Assembly (NCBI RefSeq): GCF_024305035.1
Contig: NZ_JAMWZB010000033.1
Span: 1 to 51,575, forward strand
Direction of reading: 5' to 3'
DNA: 51,575 nucleotides
From: Algoriphagus sp.
GTDB lineage: Bacteria; Bacteroidota; Bacteroidia; Cytophagales; Cyclobacteriaceae
Positions 1 through 8,264 of this stretch are shown here, piece after piece. The position numbers and the translations under genes were made by a program. How positions within the stretch are numbered: position 1 is the stretch's first letter; every line of letters begins with the position of its first letter. The notes under the pieces were generated by a model. The model was not told where the DNA came from, made no database searches, and was given only the letters and a program-made list of their open reading frames with translations.

Positions 1-424
1 AACCTACAGCTGGTAGGGGAACTATGAAAGATGTACTTGGTGGGGTGGATACTTTTTCACCAGTATATCAGGACTTGGGTATTTTTTTTCTAAAAAAAAT
101 CATCAGAATGAATTCGCTCTGACTTGCCGGAATCATTAAAAGGAAAGTCAGTAATTAGGTAGATCCCTTGGTTTTGACTACTCGCATTTTAACTGATTAT
201 TTGTATTTTATATAGACATAGTTATATCCAATTGTAAATCCGGTCACTAGCTCCACCGGATCTCGTTCGATTTAAGACAAAAAAAAACCACCGAAAAGGT
301 GGTTAGAGATTAGGCTTCCGGAATTATGATCCCGAGATTCAAAGAAGATAGCTTTTTCTAGCTTCTATAAATGAAATTGAAAATCGATAGAACTAAAGTA
401 CCAATCATAAGGAATACGTTAACT
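1..424. other. Left-edge intergenic stretch
   Basis: No gene can be supported here apart from the terminator at 279-304. On the plus strand a frame is open from base 3 to a TGA ending at 122, with an ATG at 24, so it could be the last ~40 codons of a gene entering from the left. It has no recognisable motif and is AT-rich at its end, so it is not called as a gene. Confidence 0.4.
279..304 (-). terminator. Rho-independent terminator of the first polysaccharide operon
   Basis: A 7-bp perfect stem (AACCACC at 286-292, GGTGGTT at 298-304) encloses a 5-base loop. Read on the minus strand it is followed by a run of nine T, which is the classic intrinsic terminator layout. It lies about 120 bases past the stop of the Wzi-like gene and closes the operon. 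Confidence 0.85.
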
Positions 425-2116
425 TCATTTCCTCTTCCAGAAATAAACCGCTGACACTTGTCCCATTACACTGGTCAGGTTTCTTCCTTTTGGAAATTCG
501 CGGGTGCTGGAAGCATCAAGCTGCCACTGATAATTTCGTGCATGGATGAGCTGAAGCTTAGAACTGATTATTAAGTTATTGAACTGTTTGTCATAGAGAA
601 AACCTAGCGATAAATCGATCCAGGGTTTGCGTTCAGTAAACTGTAATTGGGTCTTGTAATAGAAATCCTGATTATTGGCTAGGCGCTCTAAAAGAATCCC
701 CATTTTTTCTACCCCATCAACCAACGAAATTTCAACGGTCTGAAGGTTAGAACCCGTTCCAATTCCAACCCCGAGTGGCTGTCCATAATTCCCAAACCCA
801 CGGGCAGGATTATGGGTATGCCAGGATAGTCCTCCTCTAATCCCCCCGTATCGGATGTATCGATTTACCGATTCCTGTTGATGTGTAATTTCAGATCTGA
901 TTTGTAGGCTATTACCCCATTCTGGAATCTCAAAAAGCTGATTAAATCCAAAGATAAAGGCTCGAGCATGTTCTGGGGAAAGAATAAAATCCCGCCAGGT
1001 AAACGCATGGTCCCTACGCCCATATTCAAAATACAGTTCGGATTTGGTTTTCGGAACGACTAATCTTCCAAATAAGGTAATTGTCTGATCTCTTCCATTG
1101 GCATCAAAGTCCACTGAATTGCCATTATTGAAAAATCGTTTCTTTTGAAAACCTTCAAAAATGGGGAACCAGTCATAAAATTGTTCTCCCCTATTCTCGT
1201 TGTATTGTTGAAAGGTTCGGCTAAATCCAAAATAGAATCCTTTCACCCATTTTGGGTTCCAGGTAAACGTAACCGCATTAAGATATCGGGAGTCTCCGGT
1301 AAATGGATTAAAAAACCGATCATTTAGATCTTCATTTTGTGAAGGAGCAAAACCCGAATTTTGGAGCTTTCCGATAATCAATTGTCCTTCAAAACTTCCT
1401 AAGAAAGTTTTGGCAGGCTTGAAAGTATTGATCGTCCAATGCGGAAAACCTTGGGCATTATTCGAAAAGGTTAAGGCATTAAATTGTCCGGGTCCCCACC
1501 AAATATTCTCGGTACTGCCCCCTATTTCAAAAGCACCATATTGAAAGGTCAGCTTCGATTGTCCCCACCATGGCGAAAAATAGGTTCCATCTCCATACCG
1601 CTCGGGATTATCTCCCCAATTCCAAAGAAAAAATCGATTACTGATCTGGAACGTAGTCATTTCTTCCAAGCCCGTTTGAAAACCAGCATTCTGTGCCACT
1701 ACTACCTCAGGGCGAAAGGTTAGATTTATGAATTTATAGTTGAGTTGAACTCCACCTGAAAAGTAAGTTTGAATGCCTGGATTGGGAATTAAACCATAAT
1801 CAGCCCATCCATAAGGTCTTCCAGTAAGAATTCGGGTGGTATTGAGCAGAGGTAATATACTTACCGCTAAGTCTTTATTGACAAAAGGTGAAATACCGTT
1901 GACAGTTGTCTCATGAAGTGTCGTTCCAAAAAGAACTGGCCGAATCAAAAAAGAACTACGAATGGAATCAGTAGCTAATAATTGACTTCTACGCTGCAAT
2001 TCTTCCAAAACGGGGAAACCAGCAGGAAGGGATTGAGCATAAGATAGGTTTAAGAAGAAAAATAGGGGGAATCCTAAAATAATTCCTGCATTAACAACCT
2101 GACTTTTCCCAATCAT
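425..2116 (-). CDS. wzi: Wzi-family capsule assembly outer-membrane protein
   Basis: The product (563 residues from this start) looks like a Bacteroidota member of the Wzi family, outer-membrane beta-barrels that bind polysaccharide at the cell surface. It has a signal peptide with a hydrophobic core and a likely cut near SYAQ/SLPAG, then many alternating aromatic strands (for example WWGPGQFNALTFSN, WTINTFKP) and an aromatic last strand ending YFWKRK. An upstream in-frame ATG at 2146 would add ten residues ahead of a poor signal peptide and enlarge the overlap with the preceding gene from 26 to 56 bases, so the ATG at 2116 is preferred. It is the last gene of the operon, a usual place for a surface-attachment function. 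Family assignment is from sequence style and context. Confidence 0.8.
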   Translation of the reverse strand: MIGKSQVVNAGIILGFPLFFFLNLSYAQSLPAGFPVLEELQRRSQLLATDSIRSSFLIRPVLFGTTLHETTVNGISPFVNKDLAVSILPLLNTTRILTGRPYGWADYGLIPNPGIQTYFSGGVQLNYKFINLTFRPEVVVAQNAGFQTGLEEMTTFQISNRFFLWNWGDNPERYGDGTYFSPWWGQSKLTFQYGAFEIGGSTENIWWGPGQFNALTFSNNAQGFPHWTINTFKPAKTFLGSFEGQLIIGKLQNSGFAPSQNEDLNDRFFNPFTGDSRYLNAVTFTWNPKWVKGFYFGFSRTFQQYNENRGEQFYDWFPIFEGFQKKRFFNNGNSVDFDANGRDQTITLFGRLVVPKTKSELYFEYGRRDHAFTWRDFILSPEHARAFIFGFNQLFEIPEWGNSLQIRSEITHQQESVNRYIRYGGIRGGLSWHTHNPARGFGNYGQPLGVGIGTGSNLQTVEISLVDGVEKMGILLERLANNQDFYYKTQLQFTERKPWIDLSLGFLYDKQFNNLIISSKLQLIHARNYQWQLDASSTREFPKGRNLTSVMGQVSAVYFWKRK

Positions 2117-2528
2117 AAAATTTTTTGTAATCAAATCGATAATCATCCCTTTTAGAATCCTCCAATGAAAAATTGGAAAAGACCATTAATTTAGAATTGG
2201 AAGTTAGGAATTGAAATCCATTCGCGTAGCCTCCAGGCAGAAAAATGATTTCAGGAGCATCAACATCAAGAATTTTGACAAGTGGTGTTCCAACTTGATA
2301 ATTTTCAAAATTAATTACCGGAAGCATTACCACTTTTATCCTACCTGCAATCGGTAAAAATGCCTTTAATTCCATTTTATGGGCTTGCCATGCCCGAATT
2401 TGACTTTTATGAGCCGGGGAAATAATGTAAAATCTTTGAAAGGTAGATAGATCGAATTCGTTGCAAAAATAAAGCCCTCCCCGATCATCTTTATGGTGTT
2501 GAATTTTGAAAAAATTAGGCTTATGCAA
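2091..2528 (-). CDS. RmlC/FdtA-like cupin sugar epimerase or isomerase
   Basis: This 145-residue protein is a small single-domain cupin resembling dTDP-4-keto-sugar 3,5-epimerases (RmlC) and 3,4-ketoisomerases (FdtA/WxcM). Visible hallmarks are DRGGLY at 15-20, RAWQAHK at 45-51 where FdtA-type proteins carry RGxHAHK, and PGGYANGF at 98-105, the strand that closes the RmlC active site. The first His of the usual HAH pair is Gln (Q48) while H50 and K51 are kept, so activity or substrate may differ. It overlaps the glycosyltransferase before it by 8 bases. In L-FucNAc clusters CapF carries a C-terminal cupin; here reductase and cupin are separate genes. A direct role in the UDP-L-sugar pathway is inference. 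Confidence 0.7.
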   Translation of the reverse strand: MHKPNFFKIQHHKDDRGGLYFCNEFDLSTFQRFYIISPAHKSQIRAWQAHKMELKAFLPIAGRIKVVMLPVINFENYQVGTPLVKILDVDAPEIIFLPGGYANGFQFLTSNSKLMVFSNFSLEDSKRDDYRFDYKKFYDWEKSGC

Positions 2529-3717
2529 AAGTCATCTCGGTTAATTGAAGAATGTTTTTTTCCCGTATAAAAGTGGATTCCAAAAGAAGTTTGGAAGCCT
2601 TTCCCATTTGTAATCGTTCCTGATCCGATAAGTTGATGAACCTGCCAAACCCCGCTGTGATCTGTTCGACTTCATTAGGGTCAGAGCTTATCCCTATTCC
2701 AAATTCATTCATCATTTGAGGAACTTCTCCTTTCATCACCGCAAAAATGGGTTTCTCGTAGTTAAGGTAGGTTTGAAACTTACTGGGGATCATGATCTCA
2801 TAAATGGGCGAATCCACTAATGAAATTAACAGCACATCACTGCCTTCAAAAAAATCAGGCATTTCCTCCAAAGGTTTTCTTCCTACAAAATTGATGTTTT
2901 TAATCTTATTTTTCTGAGCGAAGAGTTTAAGTTCCTCCAAAGCCGAACCATCACCGACCAGATTCAGCCATGCTTTTGGGAATTGCTCAGCGATTGGTTT
3001 AAAGCCTAAAAGAACATTATCTAAATTTTGAACTTTCCCTATATTCCCAGCAAAAGTAAAGTTAAACTCTCCCGGTAATACTCTTGGGTTAGTTGAGTTC
3101 GAATTGATTATGGGCCAATTGGGAACCCAAACTATAGACTGCCCATTTTTTACGTATTTTGAAAGTTTATAGGAAAAGCCGGTGCAGGAAACTGCGATTT
3201 TATCCGCATTATTATAAACAAAAGAAACCAGACCATTCAGGCTTTTTTCCAGTAGCTTGGTCCTTTTTATGCCGTAGGCATAGACTGTGTCAGGCCACAA
3301 GTCCTGCGTCCATATCGTAAGAGGTTTCTTGTATACCAATTTGATAAGCGTTCCTGGCAGGGCAACAGTTAAAGGGCCTGTTTGGTACACAAAAACTTTA
3401 TCAAACCTTTTGCCTATAAAAAGGCCAATCAGAGAGGCGAAAAATACAAAGCATAAATAGTTTAAGATCTTGATGATCTTACTTTTTTGATAGCCAGGGA
3501 TAACTAAAACCCGATGGATTGCGATGGAATCAAAATAAGTTTTTTGATACAACTTATTTTTAAACCCCGAAAACACCTTTCCAAAAGGATAAGAAGGGTT
3601 TCTGGTAAGAACTTCAACATGATATCCCCTATCTGACCATTCCTTTGCAAGGTCATTGATGATAAAATCTTCAGGAAAAAATGCCTCCCCAATTATTAAA
3701 AGTTTTTTACCCGACAT
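2521..3717 (-). CDS. WbuB-like GT4 glycosyltransferase
   Basis: A 398-residue GT-B fold enzyme of family GT4. The N-terminal half carries the LIIGEAFFPED opening and TIWTQDLWPDTVYAYG, typical of the WbuB/WbjE branch that transfers N-acetyl-L-fucosamine-type sugars. The nucleotide-binding half has FAGNIGKVQNLDNVL, GDGSALEELK, FVGRKPLEEMPDFF and SKFQTYLNYEKPIFAV. It sits directly after the UDP-L-HexNAc synthesis genes and overlaps the reductase gene by 11 bases, which fits an enzyme using the sugar nucleotide those genes make. A weakly hydrophobic stretch near residues 80-105 may hold it at the inner membrane. Donor identity is inferred from context. Confidence 0.85.
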   Translation of the reverse strand: MSGKKLLIIGEAFFPEDFIINDLAKEWSDRGYHVEVLTRNPSYPFGKVFSGFKNKLYQKTYFDSIAIHRVLVIPGYQKSKIIKILNYLCFVFFASLIGLFIGKRFDKVFVYQTGPLTVALPGTLIKLVYKKPLTIWTQDLWPDTVYAYGIKRTKLLEKSLNGLVSFVYNNADKIAVSCTGFSYKLSKYVKNGQSIVWVPNWPIINSNSTNPRVLPGEFNFTFAGNIGKVQNLDNVLLGFKPIAEQFPKAWLNLVGDGSALEELKLFAQKNKIKNINFVGRKPLEEMPDFFEGSDVLLISLVDSPIYEIMIPSKFQTYLNYEKPIFAVMKGEVPQMMNEFGIGISSDPNEVEQITAGFGRFINLSDQERLQMGKASKLLLESTFIREKNILQLTEMTFA

Positions 3718-4573
3718 GAGGATAGATAGGGGAATAAATTTCTGGGTGAGATTGCATGAAACGCTTCATTTCCAGAATCATTTCTTCATAAGAAGGAATC
3801 AATCCTAAAAACTCAAGATGATCGGTTTTCAGACTTTTATCGACTTCCTTACCCAAAGATGGATTGACCCTGATGCCCAGCTCAAAATACTCATTGAATA
3901 AGTTCAACAGTTCAAATTTTGAAATAGCCTCTCCATTGCTGACGTGGTAAAGCCCCGAAAGCTTCTTCTCCATGGCTATATCAATCACTTTGGCTAACTC
4001 GACGGTGGATACTCCTCCCCAAAAAGCTTGAGTAAACCCATTTACTTCATTGGACTGGTTCATAAACCAATGGAATAAACCTTCTCCATTCGTTTTCAAT
4101 TCCGGACCAATTATGGAAGTTCGAAGTGTCAAATGCTTATCAGAAAAAATCTCACCTAGAGCCTTTCCTCTACCATAAACGTCGTCTGCGTCTCGAAAGT
4201 CCGACTCAACATAGCCTCCCTTTTTACCCGAAAAAACACAATCTGTAGAAACGTGAATGACTTTTGATCCGATGGAATCAGCAAGGGCAACCAAATGATG
4301 TGGCAAATACGCGTTGATTAAAATAGAGTTCTTGGGATTTGCGTTTGATCCTTTGATCAAAATCCCAATACAATTGACAATGATATTGGGTTGGATTTCA
4401 TTAATCAATTGGTCAAGTCTTTGAAAATCGGTTACATCGCAAATGATCGTTTCCGCTCGAAACTTAGTTCTAAACGATAAATCAAAAACCTCAAATGTAG
4501 GGTTTTGACTTAATCTCAGAACCACCTGATGTCCCAGCATTCCTGTGGAACCTAATACCAAAACCTTTTTCAT
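3707..4573 (-). CDS. RmlD-like SDR reductase of the UDP-L-HexNAc pathway
   Basis: A 288-residue extended short-chain dehydrogenase/reductase. The nucleotide-binding GSTGMLG is at 8-14, the conserved STDCVFSG at 109-116 and the YxxxK catalytic pair at Y133/K137, all in the RmlD (dTDP-4-dehydrorhamnose reductase) arrangement. It lies between the 2-epimerase and a GT4, overlapping both. An RmlD-type reductase in this trio matches the known Vibrio cholerae O37 WbvB-WbvR-WbvD route, in which reduction gives UDP-L-RhaNAc and 2-epimerisation gives UDP-L-QuiNAc. The CapE-CapF-CapG route to UDP-L-FucNAc instead uses a reductase with a cupin tail. L-QuiNAc or L-RhaNAc as product is therefore an inference. 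Confidence 0.82.
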   Translation of the reverse strand: MKKVLVLGSTGMLGHQVVLRLSQNPTFEVFDLSFRTKFRAETIICDVTDFQRLDQLINEIQPNIIVNCIGILIKGSNANPKNSILINAYLPHHLVALADSIGSKVIHVSTDCVFSGKKGGYVESDFRDADDVYGRGKALGEIFSDKHLTLRTSIIGPELKTNGEGLFHWFMNQSNEVNGFTQAFWGGVSTVELAKVIDIAMEKKLSGLYHVSNGEAISKFELLNLFNEYFELGIRVNPSLGKEVDKSLKTDHLEFLGLIPSYEEMILEMKRFMQSHPEIYSPIYPHVG

Positions 4574-5694
4574 TCTTTATTCCAAGTTACCCGGTTCACA
4601 ATTGAGGTATAGCTTTGAATTGCTCTAATAACCCTCGTTGAGGTATTTTTCACCTCATATTCAAATGGCAAATGTTGCTGACCCGCTGTATGGAGCTCTC
4701 GGGCTACCGGAATGGATTGAAGCATGTTTTCCTTGGAGATCCCTCCCATTACGATCGTCCCCGCGTCAATGGCTTCCGGACGTTCGGTACTCGTACGAAT
4801 ACTCACCGCCGGAAAATTCATCATCGCTGATTCCTCCGAGATGGTTCCGGAATCTGAAAGAACCACAAAGGCTTCTTTTTGTAATTTGACGTAATCAAAA
4901 AATCCTAAAGGCTCGACATTCCGAATTAGACGGTGAAATTGAATTCCTTTCTCTTGAATGCGCTTTTTAGTCCTAGGGTGAGTACTAAAAATAATGGGCA
5001 TTTGGTAGGTTTCCGCAACCGCATTGAGCGCTTCAGCCAAAACTTCAAAATGGTTCTTTAAGTCAATATTTTCCTCTCGATGGGCACTGACCACGATATA
5101 ATTTCTGGGTTCTAAACCGAGTTGGTGTACCACATTGGACTCCAAAATCTCTGATTCGTATTTTTCCAACACTTCCCTCAAGGGAGAGCCAGTGACAAAA
5201 ACATGATCTTTTCGAAACCCCTCGCTAAGCAAATATCTTCGGCTATTTTCGGTATAAGTCAAGTTAATATCTGAAATATGGTCCGAGATTTTTCGGTTAA
5301 TTTCTTCTGGTACGTTTTGATCAAAGCAGCGATTTCCGGCCTCCATATGAAAAATGGGGATTTTCAATCGCTTTGCAGCTATGGTACAAAGGACACTGTT
5401 GGTATCCCCTAAAACGAGTAGGGCATCAGGCTGAATTTGAGCAAGTACTTCAAAGGACTTGGCAATTACATTACCAATGGTCTCTCCGAGATGCTTGCCC
5501 GCTACATTCAAATAAAAATCCGGTTCACGAAGTTGAAGATCCTCAAAGAATATTTGATTTAAGGTATAATCGTAGTTTTGTCCGGTATGCACCAGAACAT
5601 GATCAAAAATTTGATCGCACTTTTTGATGCATTCCGATAGACGAATGATCTCCGGTCGGGTTCCCACGACGGTGACTACTTTTAATTTTTTCAT
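4570..5694 (-). CDS. WecB/CapG-like UDP-HexNAc 2-epimerase
   Basis: A 374-residue non-hydrolysing UDP-N-acetyl-hexosamine 2-epimerase. Visible landmarks are VGTRPEIIR at 10-18, HTGQNYD, HMEAGNRCFDQNVPEE followed by NRKISDHISD, SAHREEN and DSGTISEESA, all characteristic of the WecB fold. The start at 5694 is chosen because MKKLKVVTVVGTRPE is the family's normal beginning; an in-frame ATG at 5748 would add 18 unconserved residues over a hairpin. It overlaps the reductase by four bases. With the neighbouring dehydratase it forms the last step of a UDP-L-FucNAc or UDP-L-QuiNAc pathway (FnlC/WbvD role). Cytoplasmic. Confidence 0.9.
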   Translation of the reverse strand: MKKLKVVTVVGTRPEIIRLSECIKKCDQIFDHVLVHTGQNYDYTLNQIFFEDLQLREPDFYLNVAGKHLGETIGNVIAKSFEVLAQIQPDALLVLGDTNSVLCTIAAKRLKIPIFHMEAGNRCFDQNVPEEINRKISDHISDINLTYTENSRRYLLSEGFRKDHVFVTGSPLREVLEKYESEILESNVVHQLGLEPRNYIVVSAHREENIDLKNHFEVLAEALNAVAETYQMPIIFSTHPRTKKRIQEKGIQFHRLIRNVEPLGFFDYVKLQKEAFVVLSDSGTISEESAMMNFPAVSIRTSTERPEAIDAGTIVMGGISKENMLQSIPVARELHTAGQQHLPFEYEVKNTSTRVIRAIQSYTSIVNRVTWNKE

Positions 5695-5731
5695 TTGCTC
5701 TAATTTATTTTCAAAGGAAACATGGAGTCTC

Positions 5732-5750
5732 GCATGTTGGACGCACATGC
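5732..5750. repeat. Short hairpin in the gap between dehydratase and 2-epimerase genes
   Basis: GCATGT at 5732-5737 pairs with ACATGC at 5745-5750 around a 7-base loop, in the only gap of about 90 bases inside an otherwise tightly packed operon. There is no T run, so it is not an obvious terminator. It could slow ribosomes or nucleases, or be chance. Confidence 0.4.
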
Positions 5751-5783
5751 TCCGGTGTGAGGATCACATCATGCTTGATTTCA

Positions 5784-6806
5784 TTACTTTTTCCAGTTGG
5801 CAAGCTCCTCTTGAATAAAGTCAAGACTCAGTAATTTTTCTTTGATTTCAGGGATGGTAAGACGTCGGGTATTATGTGAATTATAGTCTTCAATTTCTCC
5901 AACCTCAAGTTTTCCTTCTGTATAATATCTTCCATAGTTAAGGTCTCGGTTGTCTGCTGGAATCCGATAAAAATCTCCCAAATCCTGGGCCTTGACCATC
6001 TCTTCTCGAGTACAAAGGGTTTCGTATAATTTCTCTCCATGGCGGGTTCCAATCACCTCAATGGGATTATCTGCTTGAAACAATTCTTTCATTGCCAAAG
6101 CCAAATCGCCAATTGTAGAAGCCGGGGCTTTTTGTACAAATAAGTCTCCTTGTTTGCCGTGCTCGAAAGCAAACATGACCAAATCGACCGCCTCATCCAG
6201 TGACATGAGGTACCGAGTCATCTTAGGATCAGTAATAGTCAAGGCTTTTCCAGCTTTCAATTGATCTACGAATAAAGGAATTACTGAACCACGAGAAGCC
6301 ATAACATTCCCGTAGCGAGTCAGGGTGACAATAGTTTTATCTTTTGGAATGTTTCTAGACAGAGCCACAGCCACCTTTTCCATCAGTGCTTTTGACATAC
6401 CCATGGCATTAATGGGGTAAGCAGCTTTATCGGTACTCAAGCAAATGATATTTCTGACCCCATTGGCTACTGAGGCTTTAATAACATTTTCTGTTCCTAT
6501 GACATTGGTTTTTGTAGCCTCGGTTGGAAAAAACTCACAGGAAGGAACCTGCTTCAGGGCAGCAGCCTGAAAAACATAATCCACACCTCGCATAGCTACA
6601 TCTAAACTATTGTAATCCCTTACGTCCCCGAGATAAAATTTAATTTTAGGATTATTTAAAGACACTCGCATGTCATGTTGCTTTTTTTCATCTCGGGAAA
6701 AAATTCGAATTTCCTCGATAAATTCGGAGTACATAAATTTCTTAAGTACTGCATTTCCGAAGGATCCAGTCCCCCCAGTAATTAAAAGAGTTTTATTTTT
6801 CAACAT
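5784..6806 (-). CDS. capE: FnlA/CapE-type UDP-GlcNAc 4,6-dehydratase/5-epimerase
   Basis: A 340-residue SDR that starts UDP-L-HexNAc synthesis from UDP-GlcNAc by 4,6-dehydration with epimerisation. Seen in sequence: LLITGGTGSFG near the N-terminus (Rossmann glycine motif), CLSTDKAAYPINAMGMSK, and TRYGNVMASRGSVIPLF, the strongly conserved signature of FnlA/WbjB/CapE. At the usual YxxxK site it reads MGMSK, so Met135 replaces Tyr with Lys139 kept. This substitution is typical of the CapE branch and separates it from PseB-type dehydratases, which keep YxxxK. Five bases separate it from the GT2 gene upstream. Cytoplasmic. It begins the higher-GC, presumably more conserved part of the operon. Confidence 0.92.
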   Translation of the reverse strand: MLKNKTLLITGGTGSFGNAVLKKFMYSEFIEEIRIFSRDEKKQHDMRVSLNNPKIKFYLGDVRDYNSLDVAMRGVDYVFQAAALKQVPSCEFFPTEATKTNVIGTENVIKASVANGVRNIICLSTDKAAYPINAMGMSKALMEKVAVALSRNIPKDKTIVTLTRYGNVMASRGSVIPLFVDQLKAGKALTITDPKMTRYLMSLDEAVDLVMFAFEHGKQGDLFVQKAPASTIGDLALAMKELFQADNPIEVIGTRHGEKLYETLCTREEMVKAQDLGDFYRIPADNRDLNYGRYYTEGKLEVGEIEDYNSHNTRRLTIPEIKEKLLSLDFIQEELANWKK

Positions 6807-6811
6807 ATAAA

Positions 6812-7687
6812 TTAATAGAATAATTTTTTATAAAATTTGAGTAAGGTATAGGTAGGTAAATAAAAAATTTTAGACAAAAATTCTATTTGACCAGATTTAA
6901 AATTAAACTTAGACTCAATGTATTTGATTATATTAAAATTAAAATAACTCATAAAGTAAGAAACTTTAATTATAAATGGAATTAATTTAAATTTCTCCAA
7001 AAACTCCTTTTTAGTCGTTAAGAACATCCAAATCTGAGCTTTCACTTGTAAATAAACTCTCGCTTTTAGCGCAGCATTTGTCCCTCTAATCCTTACCTGG
7101 GTTAAAGAATCATTGAGAACACCTAATTTATATGTTGTAGCCAATAATAACCAAAAGTAGCCATCTTGACCATAACGCATAACTTCTGAAAACCTCAAAT
7201 TTGGATTACCCATTAATATTTCACGCTTAATCATAACACAGGGAGTAGCCACAGGAGAAGAAATTAAAGACTTCAAAAATACATCGCCGGAGAAAAAAGA
7301 AACATTAACGACAGATATTGGCTTATTTGTATGATCATTAAAAAGCGTATAGCCAGTATGAGACCAAACGTGATTATTTTCAACCATAAAAGACAACTGT
7401 CGCTCAAGCTTAAAGGGATGCCATAGGTCATCAGAATCTAAGAATGCAATATAATCCCCAGTAGAAGCTGCGATCCCTAAATTTCGAGCATGGCCAGGAC
7501 CAAGATTAGAAGTTTTGAAATACTTAATAAAGGGGCCATGAACTTTAATAAAATCAGTATCATCAAGTGGGGAACCATCATTAATAACTAGTATCTCAAT
7601 TTCTTTATATGACTGGTTATAAACACTTTCTAAAGCAGAAATTAACCAAGAGAAATTTGAATAAAAAGGAATAACAACTGATATCAT
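6812..7687 (-). CDS. GT2 family glycosyltransferase
   Basis: A 291-residue GT-A enzyme of family GT2. The N-terminus ISVVIPFYSN, the EILVINDGSPLDDT loop, GPGHARNLGIAASTGDYIAFLDSDDLWHP with the metal-binding DSD, and a later GQDGYFWLLL acceptor-site region are all visible within the first ~175 residues. The C-terminal ~80 residues are hydrophobic and basic, suggesting membrane association. Its start overlaps the acyltransferase stop by four bases. Base composition drops sharply from here towards 13046. The sugar transferred cannot be told. Confidence 0.88.
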   Translation of the reverse strand: MISVVIPFYSNFSWLISALESVYNQSYKEIEILVINDGSPLDDTDFIKVHGPFIKYFKTSNLGPGHARNLGIAASTGDYIAFLDSDDLWHPFKLERQLSFMVENNHVWSHTGYTLFNDHTNKPISVVNVSFFSGDVFLKSLISSPVATPCVMIKREILMGNPNLRFSEVMRYGQDGYFWLLLATTYKLGVLNDSLTQVRIRGTNAALKARVYLQVKAQIWMFLTTKKEFLEKFKLIPFIIKVSYFMSYFNFNIIKYIESKFNFKSGQIEFLSKIFYLPTYTLLKFYKKLFY

Positions 7688-8256
7688 ATCCTTTTAAGAA
7701 ATTTGGCGGGATTTCCCACATAAATAGAATTTGGAGGTATATTACCAGTAACAACACTTCCTGCTCCAACAATTGAATTTTCTCCAATTGAATAGCAATT
7801 GGAAAGAATTAAACAATTCATTCCAATCCACACATTCTTCTCAATAACAAGAGACTTACCAATTGGAGCATTTTTGGGGTTTAACCCATGATCATGAGTT
7901 TGCACACATACATTTTCCGATAAAAGACAATTTTCTTGTATAACAATACCTCCAGAAAAATCCAATTTGCAACTACGCCCTATAGTAACTTTATCGTTCA
8001 ATACCAATGACCCAGAATCTAATTCTGATGTAAAAGAAACATTTTCACCGATCTCAACATTATTAAAAACTTGAATAGCATTAGGATACCTATAAATTAA
8101 ACCTCTACGAACTACAACATTTTTACCACAATAGGAAATATTAAAATTGAAAATAAAAGTAAAAATTCCATCTAAAAATCCATTATAAGCTCGTTTTGAA
8201 ATTAGGTAAAAAAAACCAAATAAGCCTAAGAAGGAATAATTCCAGAATTTACGCAT
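7684..8256 (-). CDS. Hexapeptide-repeat (LbH) acyltransferase
   Basis: A 190-residue left-handed beta-helix acyltransferase of the WcaF/Maa type. After an N-terminal ~40 residues with a hydrophobic patch, hexapeptide turns are visible: VEIGENVSF, VTIGRSCKLD, VWIGMNCLIL, YSIGENSIVGAGSVVTGNIPPNSIYVGNPAKFLKRI, the last being the classic family ending. The probable catalytic His lies in QTHDHG (H121/H123). It most likely O-acetylates a sugar of the repeat unit or glycan intermediate in the cytoplasm using acetyl-CoA. It sits between two glycosyltransferase genes in the AT-rich cassette. Confidence 0.85.
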   Translation of the reverse strand: MRKFWNYSFLGLFGFFYLISKRAYNGFLDGIFTFIFNFNISYCGKNVVVRRGLIYRYPNAIQVFNNVEIGENVSFTSELDSGSLVLNDKVTIGRSCKLDFSGGIVIQENCLLSENVCVQTHDHGLNPKNAPIGKSLVIEKNVWIGMNCLILSNCYSIGENSIVGAGSVVTGNIPPNSIYVGNPAKFLKRI

Positions 8257-8264
8257 AGTATAAT

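Noticed and set aside
24..122. Short plus-strand frame at the left edge
   Set aside because: It is only 32 codons from its ATG, with a low-complexity end and no motif. It may be the tail of a gene from outside, but that cannot be supported.
4638..4889. Plus-strand open frame inside the 2-epimerase gene
   Set aside because: It is antisense to a well-conserved coding region and has no family resemblance, as is true of the other opposite-strand frames inside real genes.
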